Below, piece after piece: positions 21,557 through 30,372 of a DNA stretch of 34,522 bases (position 1 is the stretch's first letter; each line of letters opens with the position of its first letter). The stretch is taken from NCBI GenBank assembly GCA_903836285.1, contig CAILQO010000047.1:1-34522 (forward strand), given 5' to 3'. Origin of the DNA: an uncultured Chloroflexota bacterium (lineage in GTDB: Bacteria; Chloroflexota; UBA11872; UBA12225). The notes under the pieces are model-generated. The model saw only the letters and a list, made by a program, of their open reading frames with translations, made no database searches and was not told where the DNA came from. The translations under genes were made by a program, and so were the position numbers.

Positions 21557-22594
21557 CTACCCGACCTCTGAGAGGCGCACCGGGCGACGCTGCCGGACCG
21601 ATTCCTGAGCCGCGATGGCGATGGCCACGGCGATGCGTCCGTCGTAGCCGGTGACCGGCGACGGTGCGCCGGTGCGCACTGCCGCGGCGAACGCTTCCAG
21701 TTCGTCGGCGTAGGCGTCCGCGTAGCGTTGCAAGAAAAAGTTCTGCATCACCGCGCCTCGGATGCCGGTCCCGTTGGCGACCACGGCTTGGTCCTCAAGG
21801 ACGTTCCCGGCCGAGACCATCCCCCCCGACCCAAAGACTTCCGCCCGTTGGTCGTACCCGTACGTCGCGCGACGCGAGTTGTCGATGGTTGCCACGGCGC
21901 CACTGGCAAACCGCAGGACGCTGACGGCGGTGTCCGGTTCGCCGTTCCCGCCGTCGGCGGCGGCAACGAGTGACGACGCCACCGCAAAGACCTCCACGAC
22001 CTCGTCGCCGTCCGGCCTGGCGCCGACGAGGTAGCGGGCAAGATCGAAGTCGTGGATCGTCATGTCCGGGAAAATGCCGAGGTCTCCGGTGAAGTAGCCG
22101 GCCGGGGGAGGTTGCGGATCTCGGCTGGTGATGCGCACGAGGTGGGGCGTGCCTGCCTCTCCCGCGGCGACGAGGGTCCGCACGCGGCGGAACGACGGGT
22201 CGAACCGACGGTTGAACCCAACTTGGAAGAGGATCCCGGCGCGGGCGACGGCCTCGAGCGAAGCGTCGATCGCCGCCAGGGTCGTGTCAATTGGCTTTTC
22301 ACAGAACACGTGCTTGCCGGCCGCAGCTGCGGCGCGCACGACTTCTCCGTGGGTGTCGGTTGCCGACGCAACGACCACGGCCTCGATCGACTCGTCGGCA
22401 AGCAAGTCGTGGTAGTCGCTCGTGGAAAGTGAAACGCCGTGACGCGTTGCGAGGGTCGTTGCAGCGTCTCCACGGACATCGGCAACACCGCGAAGGGTGG
22501 CGCCTTCCACGCGGCGCGCAAGGTTCGCGGCGTGCACCTGCCCGATCCGCCCTGCACCGATCACGCCGACCCCGACCGCGCCAGTGCGAACCAT
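21557..22594 (-). CDS. Gfo/Idh/MocA family oxidoreductase (copy 2, inositol 2-dehydrogenase-like)
   Basis: Start at MVRTGAVGVGVIGAGRIGQVHAANLARRV (RBS AAGGGACG); GKHVFCEKPIDTT; GFNRRFDPSF; IFPDMTIHDFDLARYLVG. Confidence 0.88.
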   Translation of the reverse strand: MVRTGAVGVGVIGAGRIGQVHAANLARRVEGATLRGVADVRGDAATTLATRHGVSLSTSDYHDLLADESIEAVVVASATDTHGEVVRAAAAAGKHVFCEKPIDTTLAAIDASLEAVARAGILFQVGFNRRFDPSFRRVRTLVAAGEAGTPHLVRITSRDPQPPPAGYFTGDLGIFPDMTIHDFDLARYLVGARPDGDEVVEVFAVASSLVAAADGGNGEPDTAVSVLRFASGAVATIDNSRRATYGYDQRAEVFGSGGMVSAGNVLEDQAVVANGTGIRGAVMQNFFLQRYADAYADELEAFAAAVRTGAPSPVTGYDGRIAVAIAIAAQESVRQRRPVRLSEVG

Positions 22595-22677
22595 GTCTCG
22601 TCCCTTCGAGCCGGATAGGTGGCTCGACCCGTCACTGACCGCGACCGCGATACCTTCCGCAGCCCAGCGCAAGCAGA

Positions 22678-22707
22678 TTGACTCCTCATTGTAGGCTGGA
22701 CTACCAT
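22678..22707 (+). promoter_or_regulatory. Candidate sigma-70-type promoter for the binding-protein gene
   Basis: TTGACT, 18-nt spacer, TACCAT in the divergent gap 22595-22792. Confidence 0.35.
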
Positions 22708-22792
22708 GCGCGCGACCGACCGACCGAGTGTTGTGTCGGCATGCGCATGCTTCCCAGTCGGGGGACTGGCCACGAGAGGGGTGACGTAGATA

Positions 22793-24259
22793 ATGGAAAG
22801 CTTGCAGGGTCGCACCGGCGCAAGAAGCCGACGAGGACTCCTCGGGTTCGGCGCTAGCCTCGCAGGTGCTGGCTTTCTAGCCGCGTGTGGTGGTGACACT
22901 GCGCCGGCGCCGGCCCCGACCGCCGCGAAGGCAGCCCCGACCACCGCCCCGGCACCGACCGCCGCCGCCGCGGCCCCGACCGCCGCACCGGCGCCGACCG
23001 TTGCCAAGGCCGAGGTCAAGATCAAGCTGGCGATGTGGGACTACAACCCGCAGATCGTGCGCGAGAACCTCGACCTCTTTGAGAAGCAGAACCCCGGTAT
23101 CAAGGTGGAGGGGCCGGAGACTGGTCCGTCCGGCGAGGAATACCGGAAGCGCATGAACACGAGCATGGTGGCGGGCGAACGCAACGACACCATGTACATG
23201 CGCGATGAGGACGCCGCCGAGTGGGCCGAAGCGAAATGGGTCCTTGCCCTCGATGGGTTCCCCGGTGCTGCCGAGTTGGATAAGGACGAGTACCCGTTCG
23301 TTTCGGAGCAGACCCACTACAAGGGCAAGAAGTACGGGACGATCTACTACATCGGCCCCCAAGTGGCGATGTACAACCAAGAGCATCTGAAGGCCATCGG
23401 GGCCAAGGCGCCGCCAGCAACCTTCGATGAGTACCGCGAACAAGCGGTCCAGATCAAGCGTCAGAAGGTCAACGGCGTCGAGTTCCCGCGCTTCGGCAAG
23501 CCGTCTGAAGGCGAGCTTGAGGTCTGGTACCTCTCGAGCGGCAAGCGCATGTTCGACGACAACCTTGAGCCAATCTTCGGCAAGGATCCGCTCTTCAAGG
23601 AAATCCTCAACAAGCTGTTCCAGGCATACACCGGCGACCGCATTTACGGCGATGACCCATCGGGACCCGCGGCCTTCGACAATGGCAAGGCGACGTACAA
23701 CTGGACGTCGTTCTACGACCTGAAGCGCCTGAACGGGAAGGCGACGGCGGCCGGGTGCCAGTCAAACTGCCCAAGCATCACGGGTGGCGCGGCGGCGGGG
23801 CAGTTGATGAATTACGTCAATCCGAGCTTCGTCGCAGGCAAGACTGGTACGGCCGCGATTTGCCGTCAGTACGCCATCGCGTCCGCCTCGAAATTCCCGC
23901 AGGAGTCGTGGAAGCTCATCTCCTTCTTGGGCGGCAAGGACAAGGACGGCAAGTACTACGTCGCGAACCGCTGGTGGGTTGAGCAAGGCCTGAACTTCGG
24001 CTACAAGTCGATGGGCGAGACCGCCGAAGTCAAGAAGTCCGTCGAAGGCTGGGGCGACCTCGATGCCTACAACAAGGTCGTGACCAGTGCGTCGCCTCGT
24101 CCGGGCGTGAAGGGGCCTTGGTCGGCCGTTTGGCGTGCCGACTTCACCAAGATGGTCGCCGACGTGATGGATGGAAAGATGGCGGCCAACGACGCCGTCG
24201 ATCAGGGCGCCCAACTCTGGACGACGATGAAGGAGAAGTTCGAGAAGGACAAGAAGTAG
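22793..24259 (+). CDS. Extracellular solute-binding lipoprotein, family 1 (sugar ABC type)
   Basis: SRRGLLGFGASLAGAGFLAACGG (twin-Arg plus lipobox), Ala/Pro/Thr low-complexity linker, then VKIKLAMWDYNPQIVRENLDLFEKQNPGIKVE...YKGKKYGTIYYIGPQVAMYNQEHLKAIGAKAPPATFDEYREQAVQIK. Confidence 0.88.
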   Translation: MESLQGRTGARSRRGLLGFGASLAGAGFLAACGGDTAPAPAPTAAKAAPTTAPAPTAAAAAPTAAPAPTVAKAEVKIKLAMWDYNPQIVRENLDLFEKQNPGIKVEGPETGPSGEEYRKRMNTSMVAGERNDTMYMRDEDAAEWAEAKWVLALDGFPGAAELDKDEYPFVSEQTHYKGKKYGTIYYIGPQVAMYNQEHLKAIGAKAPPATFDEYREQAVQIKRQKVNGVEFPRFGKPSEGELEVWYLSSGKRMFDDNLEPIFGKDPLFKEILNKLFQAYTGDRIYGDDPSGPAAFDNGKATYNWTSFYDLKRLNGKATAAGCQSNCPSITGGAAAGQLMNYVNPSFVAGKTGTAAICRQYAIASASKFPQESWKLISFLGGKDKDGKYYVANRWWVEQGLNFGYKSMGETAEVKKSVEGWGDLDAYNKVVTSASPRPGVKGPWSAVWRADFTKMVADVMDGKMAANDAVDQGAQLWTTMKEKFEKDKK

Positions 24260-24332
24260 GACGGCGCCACCGGGCCCGACCGCCGGTACGATGCCGGCGA
24301 GGTGCCATGCAGGCGCCACATGGAGGTGCCCG

Positions 24333-25310
24333 GTGGAACGACGGCGGCTTGGCCGGACAGGGTTGCCCGTCTCAGTGCTTGGCTTCGGGTGTGGCGCAAT
24401 CGGCGGCCTGCTCGTCAAGGGTGATGCCTCCGAACAGCGCCACGCCATCGAGCGTGCCCTCGAAGCGGGCGTCACCTACTTCGATACCGCGCCGCTTTAC
24501 GGCGACGGCGCGTCCGAGACGAACCTCGGGCGCGCCTTTGCCGCGATGGGAGGGGTGCCTGCCGGGGTAATCGTCGGCACGAAGGTGCGCATCGACCCCG
24601 CAAGCGTCGACCATGCCCCGGAGGCAATCCGGCAATCTATCAAGGCAAGCCTGCGGCGCCTGCATGTTGATCACGTGCCGCTCATGCAGCTTCACACGTC
24701 GATTACCTCGGAGCGCGGCCGGGGAGTTACCCCGGGTGACGTACTCGGGCCGATCCTCGACGGACTGCTCGGAGTGCGCGATGCCGGTCTCACCGACCAC
24801 CTCGGGATCACTGCGAACGGAGACACCGACGCAATTCGCGAAGTGATCCGCTCTGGCGAGTTCGGGTCTGGGCAGGCGATGGTCAATGCACTGAACCCGA
24901 GCGCCGGTTGGCCCGGGCATGTGCCAAGCGACGCACATGACTTCTCGGGTCTGATTGCGGATGCGATCACGCACGACGTTGGCGTGATTGTCATTCGGTC
25001 GTTGGCGGCGGGTGCCCTCGCCGCGCGTGACGGACGCCATGTGAACGCCGGGAATCCCGGTGGGATTGCCGGCGAGGATTACGCGACCGACCTTTCTCGC
25101 GCCCGCCGGTTGGCGTCCCTGACGGACGTACTGGGCCTCGAAGGTCCGGGTGAGCTGTCAGTGCGCCTTGCACAATCAACGCCGGGGGTCGGCACCGTCA
25201 TCGTGGGCTTCTCCGATACGGCGCAGCTTGACGACGCGATCCGGTGGACATCGCGAGGCCCGCTCAGGCCGGAAGCGATTGCGCGGACGCTTCACGCGGC
25301 GTCCCGCTAG
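24333..25310 (+). CDS. Aldo/keto reductase
   Basis: GTG start after GGAGGTGCCCG; VERRRLGRTGLPVSVLGFGCGAIGG, TYFDTAPLYGDGASETNLGRAF, VIVGTKVRIDP, HVPLMQLHTSI. Confidence 0.9.
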   Translation: MERRRLGRTGLPVSVLGFGCGAIGGLLVKGDASEQRHAIERALEAGVTYFDTAPLYGDGASETNLGRAFAAMGGVPAGVIVGTKVRIDPASVDHAPEAIRQSIKASLRRLHVDHVPLMQLHTSITSERGRGVTPGDVLGPILDGLLGVRDAGLTDHLGITANGDTDAIREVIRSGEFGSGQAMVNALNPSAGWPGHVPSDAHDFSGLIADAITHDVGVIVIRSLAAGALAARDGRHVNAGNPGGIAGEDYATDLSRARRLASLTDVLGLEGPGELSVRLAQSTPGVGTVIVGFSDTAQLDDAIRWTSRGPLRPEAIARTLHAASR

Positions 25311-26519
25311 ATGCAGGGCGGGGAGCGGTTGGTGTTCTGCACGCACTGCGGTTCGCGGTTGCCGGATGAGGCCGCCTTCTGCCCGATGTGCGGGCGTCAG
25401 GCGAACCGGGGTCCATCGTGCCCGAACTGCACCTATCGCCTCCCGGTCGGCGCAGCGTTTTGCGCGAGGTGTGGACGGGCAGTTGCCCTCCCGCCAACCC
25501 CGGCATTGAACCCTGGCCATGACGCACTGGACTCTGGGCCTCGAGGCGAGGTGCCTGAGTCGCCCGACTCCCCTGCGACTGCCGAGATGGAACTGCCGGG
25601 CAGTAACCCGATCAGCCCAAAACCTGCGTCGCCATCGTCGGTCGGTCATGCTCCCCCGCGGGTCTCCCCGCCGGCAACATCCGAACGCGTCTTGCCTTCC
25701 AACGTGTCTTCGTGGTCGGCGCCGGATGCAACCCCCCGTAGGCATGTGCCCTCGGCTTCGATGGCTGGTTCCGGGTCTGGTCCTGGGACCGAGCGGAATC
25801 CATCACTTCGCCCGGGGTGGTCCTACGGCCCGCCTCCGGCCGGCACTCCCCTGCAGGCGGTGATCGAACCGACCGTCGGGGGGGTCTACGGCCACGCGTG
25901 GGCGACGGTGCGCAAGCGCTTTTGGGGCCTGTTCGTCGTCGGCCTGGTCGCCACGATCATCGGCAGCCTGATCGGCGGGGCGATTACCGGCATCGGCGCG
26001 CTCATCGCCGCGACAACAGAGGTGGAGGTGGTGACGGTGGTATCCCAGCTCCTGAGCCAGGTGCTTGGCACGTGGCCGATCTGGGCCGGCGTCCAGTACG
26101 CCAACCTCCAGACCGTGCGGTCCGGGCGCGCTGAGATTGACGACATCTTTGTTGCATACCGCCGGGGACTTGCCAGCCTGATCGCTGCCCAGTTCCTGAC
26201 GACGCTGCTCGTGGTCGTCGGGCTTGCGCTTCTGGTCGTGCCCGGCATCATCGTCGGGCTCCGCCTCTCATTTGTCACGCTCCTCGTCGTCGATGAGGGC
26301 CTCGGGCCTGTCGAGGCGATTGGCGAGAGCTGGCGACGCTCGGCCGGCTTCGGATGGACGCTCCTTGGCATCGGGTTGATGGCATTCCCGGTGGTGGTGG
26401 TCGGGCTCTTTGCGCTGGTCGTCGGCCTGATCCCTGCGGCGATGGTGATCGCGTTGGCAACCCCCACGATGTTTGCCTCGGTCACCGAGCTCCAAGGGCG
26501 TCAACCCGACCATGAGTGA
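25311..26519 (+). CDS. Zinc-ribbon / multi-TM membrane protein
   Basis: Two CxxC...CxxC ribbons (FCTHCGSRLPDEAAFCPMCGR, SCPNCTYRLPVGAAFCARCGR), about 130-aa Pro/Ser-rich linker, then several TM helices (GLFVVGLVATIIGSLIGGAITGIGALIAA, LVVVGLALLVVPGIIVGL, FPVVVVGLFALVVGLIPAAMVIALA). ATG directly follows the upstream TAG. Confidence 0.75.
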   Translation: MQGGERLVFCTHCGSRLPDEAAFCPMCGRQANRGPSCPNCTYRLPVGAAFCARCGRAVALPPTPALNPGHDALDSGPRGEVPESPDSPATAEMELPGSNPISPKPASPSSVGHAPPRVSPPATSERVLPSNVSSWSAPDATPRRHVPSASMAGSGSGPGTERNPSLRPGWSYGPPPAGTPLQAVIEPTVGGVYGHAWATVRKRFWGLFVVGLVATIIGSLIGGAITGIGALIAATTEVEVVTVVSQLLSQVLGTWPIWAGVQYANLQTVRSGRAEIDDIFVAYRRGLASLIAAQFLTTLLVVVGLALLVVPGIIVGLRLSFVTLLVVDEGLGPVEAIGESWRRSAGFGWTLLGIGLMAFPVVVVGLFALVVGLIPAAMVIALATPTMFASVTELQGRQPDHE

Positions 26520-26568
26520 GCGAGACGCCGTCGGCCACGCCGTCGATACGATATCTACGATTGGCGTT

Positions 26569-26588
26569 GGTGCCTGCTCCCAGGCGCC
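26569..26588 (+). other. Intergenic stem-loop upstream of the PHP gene
   Basis: GGTGCCTG-ctcc-CAGGCGCC: 8 bp (one U-G), tetraloop. Confidence 0.4.
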
Positions 26589-26605
26589 GGAAGGTGTGCG
26601 CAGCC

Positions 26606-27619
26606 ATGTCTGACGAACCGCTTCGCGGGGCTAACCCTTGGGCTTCGCCCGGCCAGTGGTTCCGTGGGACGCTGCATGCGCACACCACGAACTCCGATGG
26701 GGCGATGCCCCCCACCAAGCTTGTGGAGCACTACGCGTACGCCGGCGCGGACTTCATTGCCCTCACTGATCATTGGAAGGCGACTGGGCCAGATGAGGTG
26801 CTTGGTGACCCGGGCCCGACCGTCATCCGCGGCATCGAGGTCAACACTGAGAACGGGTCGACCGTCACCGGTACGAACTACCACATTGTCGGCTTGGGCG
26901 TCCCGCATGCAATCCCGCGGCGCACGGAAGGCAACGGACCGGCGGCTGCGCAGTGGTACCTGGACGCCATCCGCGAAGCCGGCGGCGTCTCGTTCGTGGC
27001 GCACCCGTACTGGAGTGGCCTGACGTTGCGAGATTTCGAGGGCCTCCGTGGGTACCTCGGTCTCGAAGTCTGGAACGCTGACACCGAGGTGCACATTGGG
27101 CGCGGCGACAGTTCCCTGCTTTGGGACGACCTGCTGTCGCACGGGCACGGTGTGCTGGGCCTCGGTGTCGATGATTGCCATCGACCGGGCTACGACAGTG
27201 TGCGGGGATGGACCGTCGTGAAGGCACCGGACCGATCGGCGGCATCGCTTCTCACGGCCATCGCCGCGGGACACTTCTACGCCACTGCCGGCCCGGAGAT
27301 ACTGGATGTGGCTTGGGAAGAATCGGCAGGCACGGTGACGGTGCGCTGTAGCCCGGTGAGATCGGTCTCCCTCATCGCGGACGGAACTCGTGGTGCTCGC
27401 CTAAATGCTGGTCCATTCGGTGCCGCGATGCGCGCTTCGCGATTGCGGTCCGCCACAAACCGCCCCGAGGGTGTGATCGACGGTGAGTTGATCACCGGTG
27501 CCGTCCTGCACCTCTCCGGCGTCGAGCGATACGTGCGCGTTCAGGTCGAGGACGACCGCGGGCGCCGCGCGTGGACGAACCCGCTTTTTTATGGAGGGAT
27601 GGCCAGCGCACGCGCCTGA
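26606..27619 (+). CDS. PHP-type metal-dependent phosphoesterase-like protein (CehA/McbA-like)
   Basis: FRGTLHAHTTNSDGAMPPTKLVEHYAYAGADFIALTDHW, RGIEVNTE, FVAHPYWSGL, LGLGVDDCHRPG. Confidence 0.8.
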   Translation: MSDEPLRGANPWASPGQWFRGTLHAHTTNSDGAMPPTKLVEHYAYAGADFIALTDHWKATGPDEVLGDPGPTVIRGIEVNTENGSTVTGTNYHIVGLGVPHAIPRRTEGNGPAAAQWYLDAIREAGGVSFVAHPYWSGLTLRDFEGLRGYLGLEVWNADTEVHIGRGDSSLLWDDLLSHGHGVLGLGVDDCHRPGYDSVRGWTVVKAPDRSAASLLTAIAAGHFYATAGPEILDVAWEESAGTVTVRCSPVRSVSLIADGTRGARLNAGPFGAAMRASRLRSATNRPEGVIDGELITGAVLHLSGVERYVRVQVEDDRGRRAWTNPLFYGGMASARA

Positions 27620-27660
27620 GCGCCGTGTTGGGCACCCATCCAAGGACAACGGCAGCCACC

Positions 27661-28029
27661 ATGAGCCTCGCCAAGAAACTCAACTTCAAGCCCGGCCAGA
27701 CGGTCGAGGTACACGCCCGTCCCGAGGGCGTTGACCTCGGCGACGTGGAGGTTGTCAGTTCCGGCGCGATCGGTGGTGTGATCACGTTCGCCCAAACGCT
27801 TGCCGACGTTGCGGGAATCGTCGGGCCGGTCCTCGATGCATTGGCGTCAAACCGGATTGCCTGGGTTCTCTACCCAAAGGCTGGGAAGCTCGGCACGGAC
27901 CTGAACCGGGACATCCTGTGGCGCCATCTTGGCCATGCGCATGGCCTGACTGGCGTGCGGCAGGTCGCCATCGACGACACGTGGAGTGCGATGCGCTTCA
28001 AGTTGGCTGACGACCCTTCGAAGCCCTGA
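27661..28029 (+). CDS. DUF3052-like small protein
   Basis: MSLAKKLNFKPGQTVEVHARPEG...AWVLYPKAGKLGTDLNRDILWRHLGHAHGLTGVRQVAIDDTWSAMRFKLA resembles the 'YPKxxSxxxTDLxRDxx...DETWSxxxF' pattern recalled for this family. Confidence 0.65.
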   Translation: MSLAKKLNFKPGQTVEVHARPEGVDLGDVEVVSSGAIGGVITFAQTLADVAGIVGPVLDALASNRIAWVLYPKAGKLGTDLNRDILWRHLGHAHGLTGVRQVAIDDTWSAMRFKLADDPSKP

Positions 28030-28110
28030 CCATCGGATTCCATGGTTGCCAGTGGGGCATCTGGAGTCGGCTTGTCGGGAAAAACCTCGCGCTTGTGAAA
28101 AGGGACTGAT

Positions 28111-28551
28111 ATGGCCGAGATCCTTCGCCTCGAACACGCCGGACTGACGGTGACCGACTTGGACGCCTCGGTGGCGTGGTACCGGCGCATGTTCGGCTGC
28201 GAGGTCGTGCAGGAGCTGCATTGGCCGGAGACCGGCGTGCGCGCAACGTACGTCTCGTTGGGCAAGGATGGGTCGCTGCTCGAGCTGTTCTCACGGCCCG
28301 GCACGGTCAAAGCCTTCGCACCAGATCCCGAGATGGCGCGCTACGAACACATCTGCGTGCAGGTCGCCGACATCGACGCCGCGTTTGCCGAACTTGAGGC
28401 GAAGGGGGCAAACGTGGCCTTCGCACCACGGCTTGCCAAGCGACACGGGCGCATCGCGATGGTCATCGACCCGGATGGATTTCGGATCGAACTGCTCCAA
28501 GTCCTGACCGCCGAACGCCACGCCGAACTTGTGAAAGCGGTCGGCCGCTAA
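28111..28551 (+). CDS. VOC (glyoxalase/bleomycin resistance) family protein
   Basis: [31 protein letters not shown]...LLELFSRPG...[20 protein letters not shown]...[13 protein letters not shown]. Confidence 0.9.
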   Translation: MAEILRLEHAGLTVTDLDASVAWYRRMFGCEVVQELHWPETGVRATYVSLGKDGSLLELFSRPGTVKAFAPDPEMARYEHICVQVADIDAAFAELEAKGANVAFAPRLAKRHGRIAMVIDPDGFRIELLQVLTAERHAELVKAVGR

Positions 28552-28553
28552 CC

Positions 28554-29627
28554 ATGGCGATGCCCGGGCATGCGCCCACGCCACTGTCGGTTGCCCTCAT
28601 CGGTACCGGAGGAATCGCCCACGCCCATGCACGGGCCTGTCGTGAGGTCGACGGCGTCGAACTTGTCGCTGCAGTCGATGTCTCGCGTGACGCATTGGAG
28701 CGCTTCGGAGACGCATGGAACGTGCCCCCGACGGCACGCTTTTGCGACGTGGGGGCCATGGCGGATGCGTCCCGCCCCGACATCGCCATCATCGCGACAT
28801 GGGGAATCGCGCACGCATCGACTGGCATCGCACTCGCCCGCAGCGGCAAGGTCCGCGCCATCCTCTGCGAGAAGCCGTTCACGATGGACGCCGCCGAGGC
28901 AGTCGCGCTCGTCGATGCATGCCGTGGATCGCACGTCCTCATTGCCGAGGCCTTCAAGTTTCGCCACCACCCCGCCCACCTCGCGATGCGGGCTCGGGTC
29001 GATGCCGGGGTGATCGGAGAGGTGCGCACAATCCGCAATGCCTTCTGCCAGAGTATCGACGCCGCCCAGAGGCACCCCGACGCTAACTGGAGATGGGATC
29101 GCGCGCGTGGCGGCGGGAGCATCTACGACCTTGCGTGCTACGGCATCCACCAGGCGAGGTTCGTTGCCCGAGCAGAGCCGTTGCGCGTCCATGCGACAGG
29201 TCGCCGTGCGATGGCAGGCCCGGGAGGTGAGCACCGGACGGTGGACGTCGGTGCCACGATCTCGCTGGAGTTTCCGGGTGACGTCCTCGCAACCGTGGTC
29301 GTCGCACACGACTCGTGGCACGCGCACGATGCCGAGGTCGGTGGCACGCATGGCACCTTGCGCCTCGAAAACCCGTGGAACAACGAGGATCGCGAAGTCG
29401 TTCTCGTCGAACGGACGCGTGGTGCCGAAACCCGCACGACCTTTGCCCCGACCTTCCAGTTCGCCGACCAGTTGCGTCACCTTGCGGAATGCCTTCGGCA
29501 CGGCACGGCCCACCGGATCCCACCGGAGGACAGCATCGCCCAAATGCGCGTAATCGATGCGACGTTTGCCTCGATGGCAACACGCTTGCCGGTTGACGTC
29601 GAACCGAGTGGGGGTGACTGGCGGTGA
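28554..29627 (+). CDS. Gfo/Idh/MocA family oxidoreductase (copy 3)
   Basis: LSVALIGTGGIAHAHARACREV, AILCEKPFTMDAAEA, GGSIYDLACYGIHQARFV. Confidence 0.9.
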   Translation: MAMPGHAPTPLSVALIGTGGIAHAHARACREVDGVELVAAVDVSRDALERFGDAWNVPPTARFCDVGAMADASRPDIAIIATWGIAHASTGIALARSGKVRAILCEKPFTMDAAEAVALVDACRGSHVLIAEAFKFRHHPAHLAMRARVDAGVIGEVRTIRNAFCQSIDAAQRHPDANWRWDRARGGGSIYDLACYGIHQARFVARAEPLRVHATGRRAMAGPGGEHRTVDVGATISLEFPGDVLATVVVAHDSWHAHDAEVGGTHGTLRLENPWNNEDREVVLVERTRGAETRTTFAPTFQFADQLRHLAECLRHGTAHRIPPEDSIAQMRVIDATFASMATRLPVDVEPSGGDWR

Positions 29628-30328
29628 CCGGCACGAGCGACCGCGCACGCCCCACCCCACTAATCGCCCGCGAAGCTGAGGATGGTTCGCCGGTGCCCGT
29701 CGGCGAGGCCCACACGGTGTCCGCCGACGACTCGATCGACTTCGGGCGCCTGAAGGCGAGCATGCCGGCCATCGCGACTGACGTTGCGATGGGGGTCCTC
29801 TTCTTCGCAACTGCCCGGCTGATTGACCTACGGACCGCCGCGATTGTGTCGGCCGCGGTTGGCCTATGCCTTTACCCCCTGCAGTGGCTGATCCGTCGCA
29901 TGCTCGGGCGGGAGCTGAACCTGCTCGGTGGCATGGCCCTGTTCGGAATCTCCATGTTGGTGCTGTCGGCCGGGTTCTCGTGGTGGGTTGAATCCGACCT
30001 CGCGATCCAGTTGAAGGGAACCGTGATCGGTGGTGCGGTCGCTATCGCGTACGCGGTCGACGCGCTCTTCGGTGGGAGATGGCTTGGGCGCCGGCTCACC
30101 ATGTATCTCGCGTACAACGACCTTGACGAGCGACGCCTCGCGGCCGGCATGTTCGGCGTCGGCGCCGCGCTTGCGGGCCTCAACACGGTCTTCGTGATCG
30201 GTGCGTCGCGTGAGACGTGGCTGATGTACACCGCTTGGGGTGACACCGTTGCGAGCATGGCCCTCGCTGGCATTGCGGTCCAACGTGCCCGCCGCGGGAC
30301 CGCGGCTGAACGGCCGTCCCCTGCGTAG
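29624..30328 (+). CDS. Membrane protein resembling septation protein A (YciB/IspZ) family
   Basis: Five or six TM helices; QLKGTVIGGAVAIAYAVDALFGGRWLGRRLTMYLAYNDLDERRLAAGMFGVGAALAGLNTVFVIGASRETWLMYTAWGD. GTG start overlaps the upstream TGA. Confidence 0.6.
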   Translation: MTGTSDRARPTPLIAREAEDGSPVPVGEAHTVSADDSIDFGRLKASMPAIATDVAMGVLFFATARLIDLRTAAIVSAAVGLCLYPLQWLIRRMLGRELNLLGGMALFGISMLVLSAGFSWWVESDLAIQLKGTVIGGAVAIAYAVDALFGGRWLGRRLTMYLAYNDLDERRLAAGMFGVGAALAGLNTVFVIGASRETWLMYTAWGDTVASMALAGIAVQRARRGTAAERPSPA

Positions 30329-30334
30329 TTGTCC

Positions 30335-30350
30335 GTGCGCCGGCGCGCAC
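30335..30350 (+). other. Intergenic stem-loop
   Basis: GTGCGC-cggc-GCGCAC between the IspZ-like gene and Gfo/Idh/MocA copy 4. Confidence 0.35.
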
Positions 30351-30372
30351 GCTGTGGCGGAGCAGAGCGCAC

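Noticed and set aside
22900-23010. Short tandem repeats (Ala/Pro/Thr codons) as a CRISPR or VNTR
   Set aside because: In-frame low-complexity lipoprotein linker with irregular units and no spacers.
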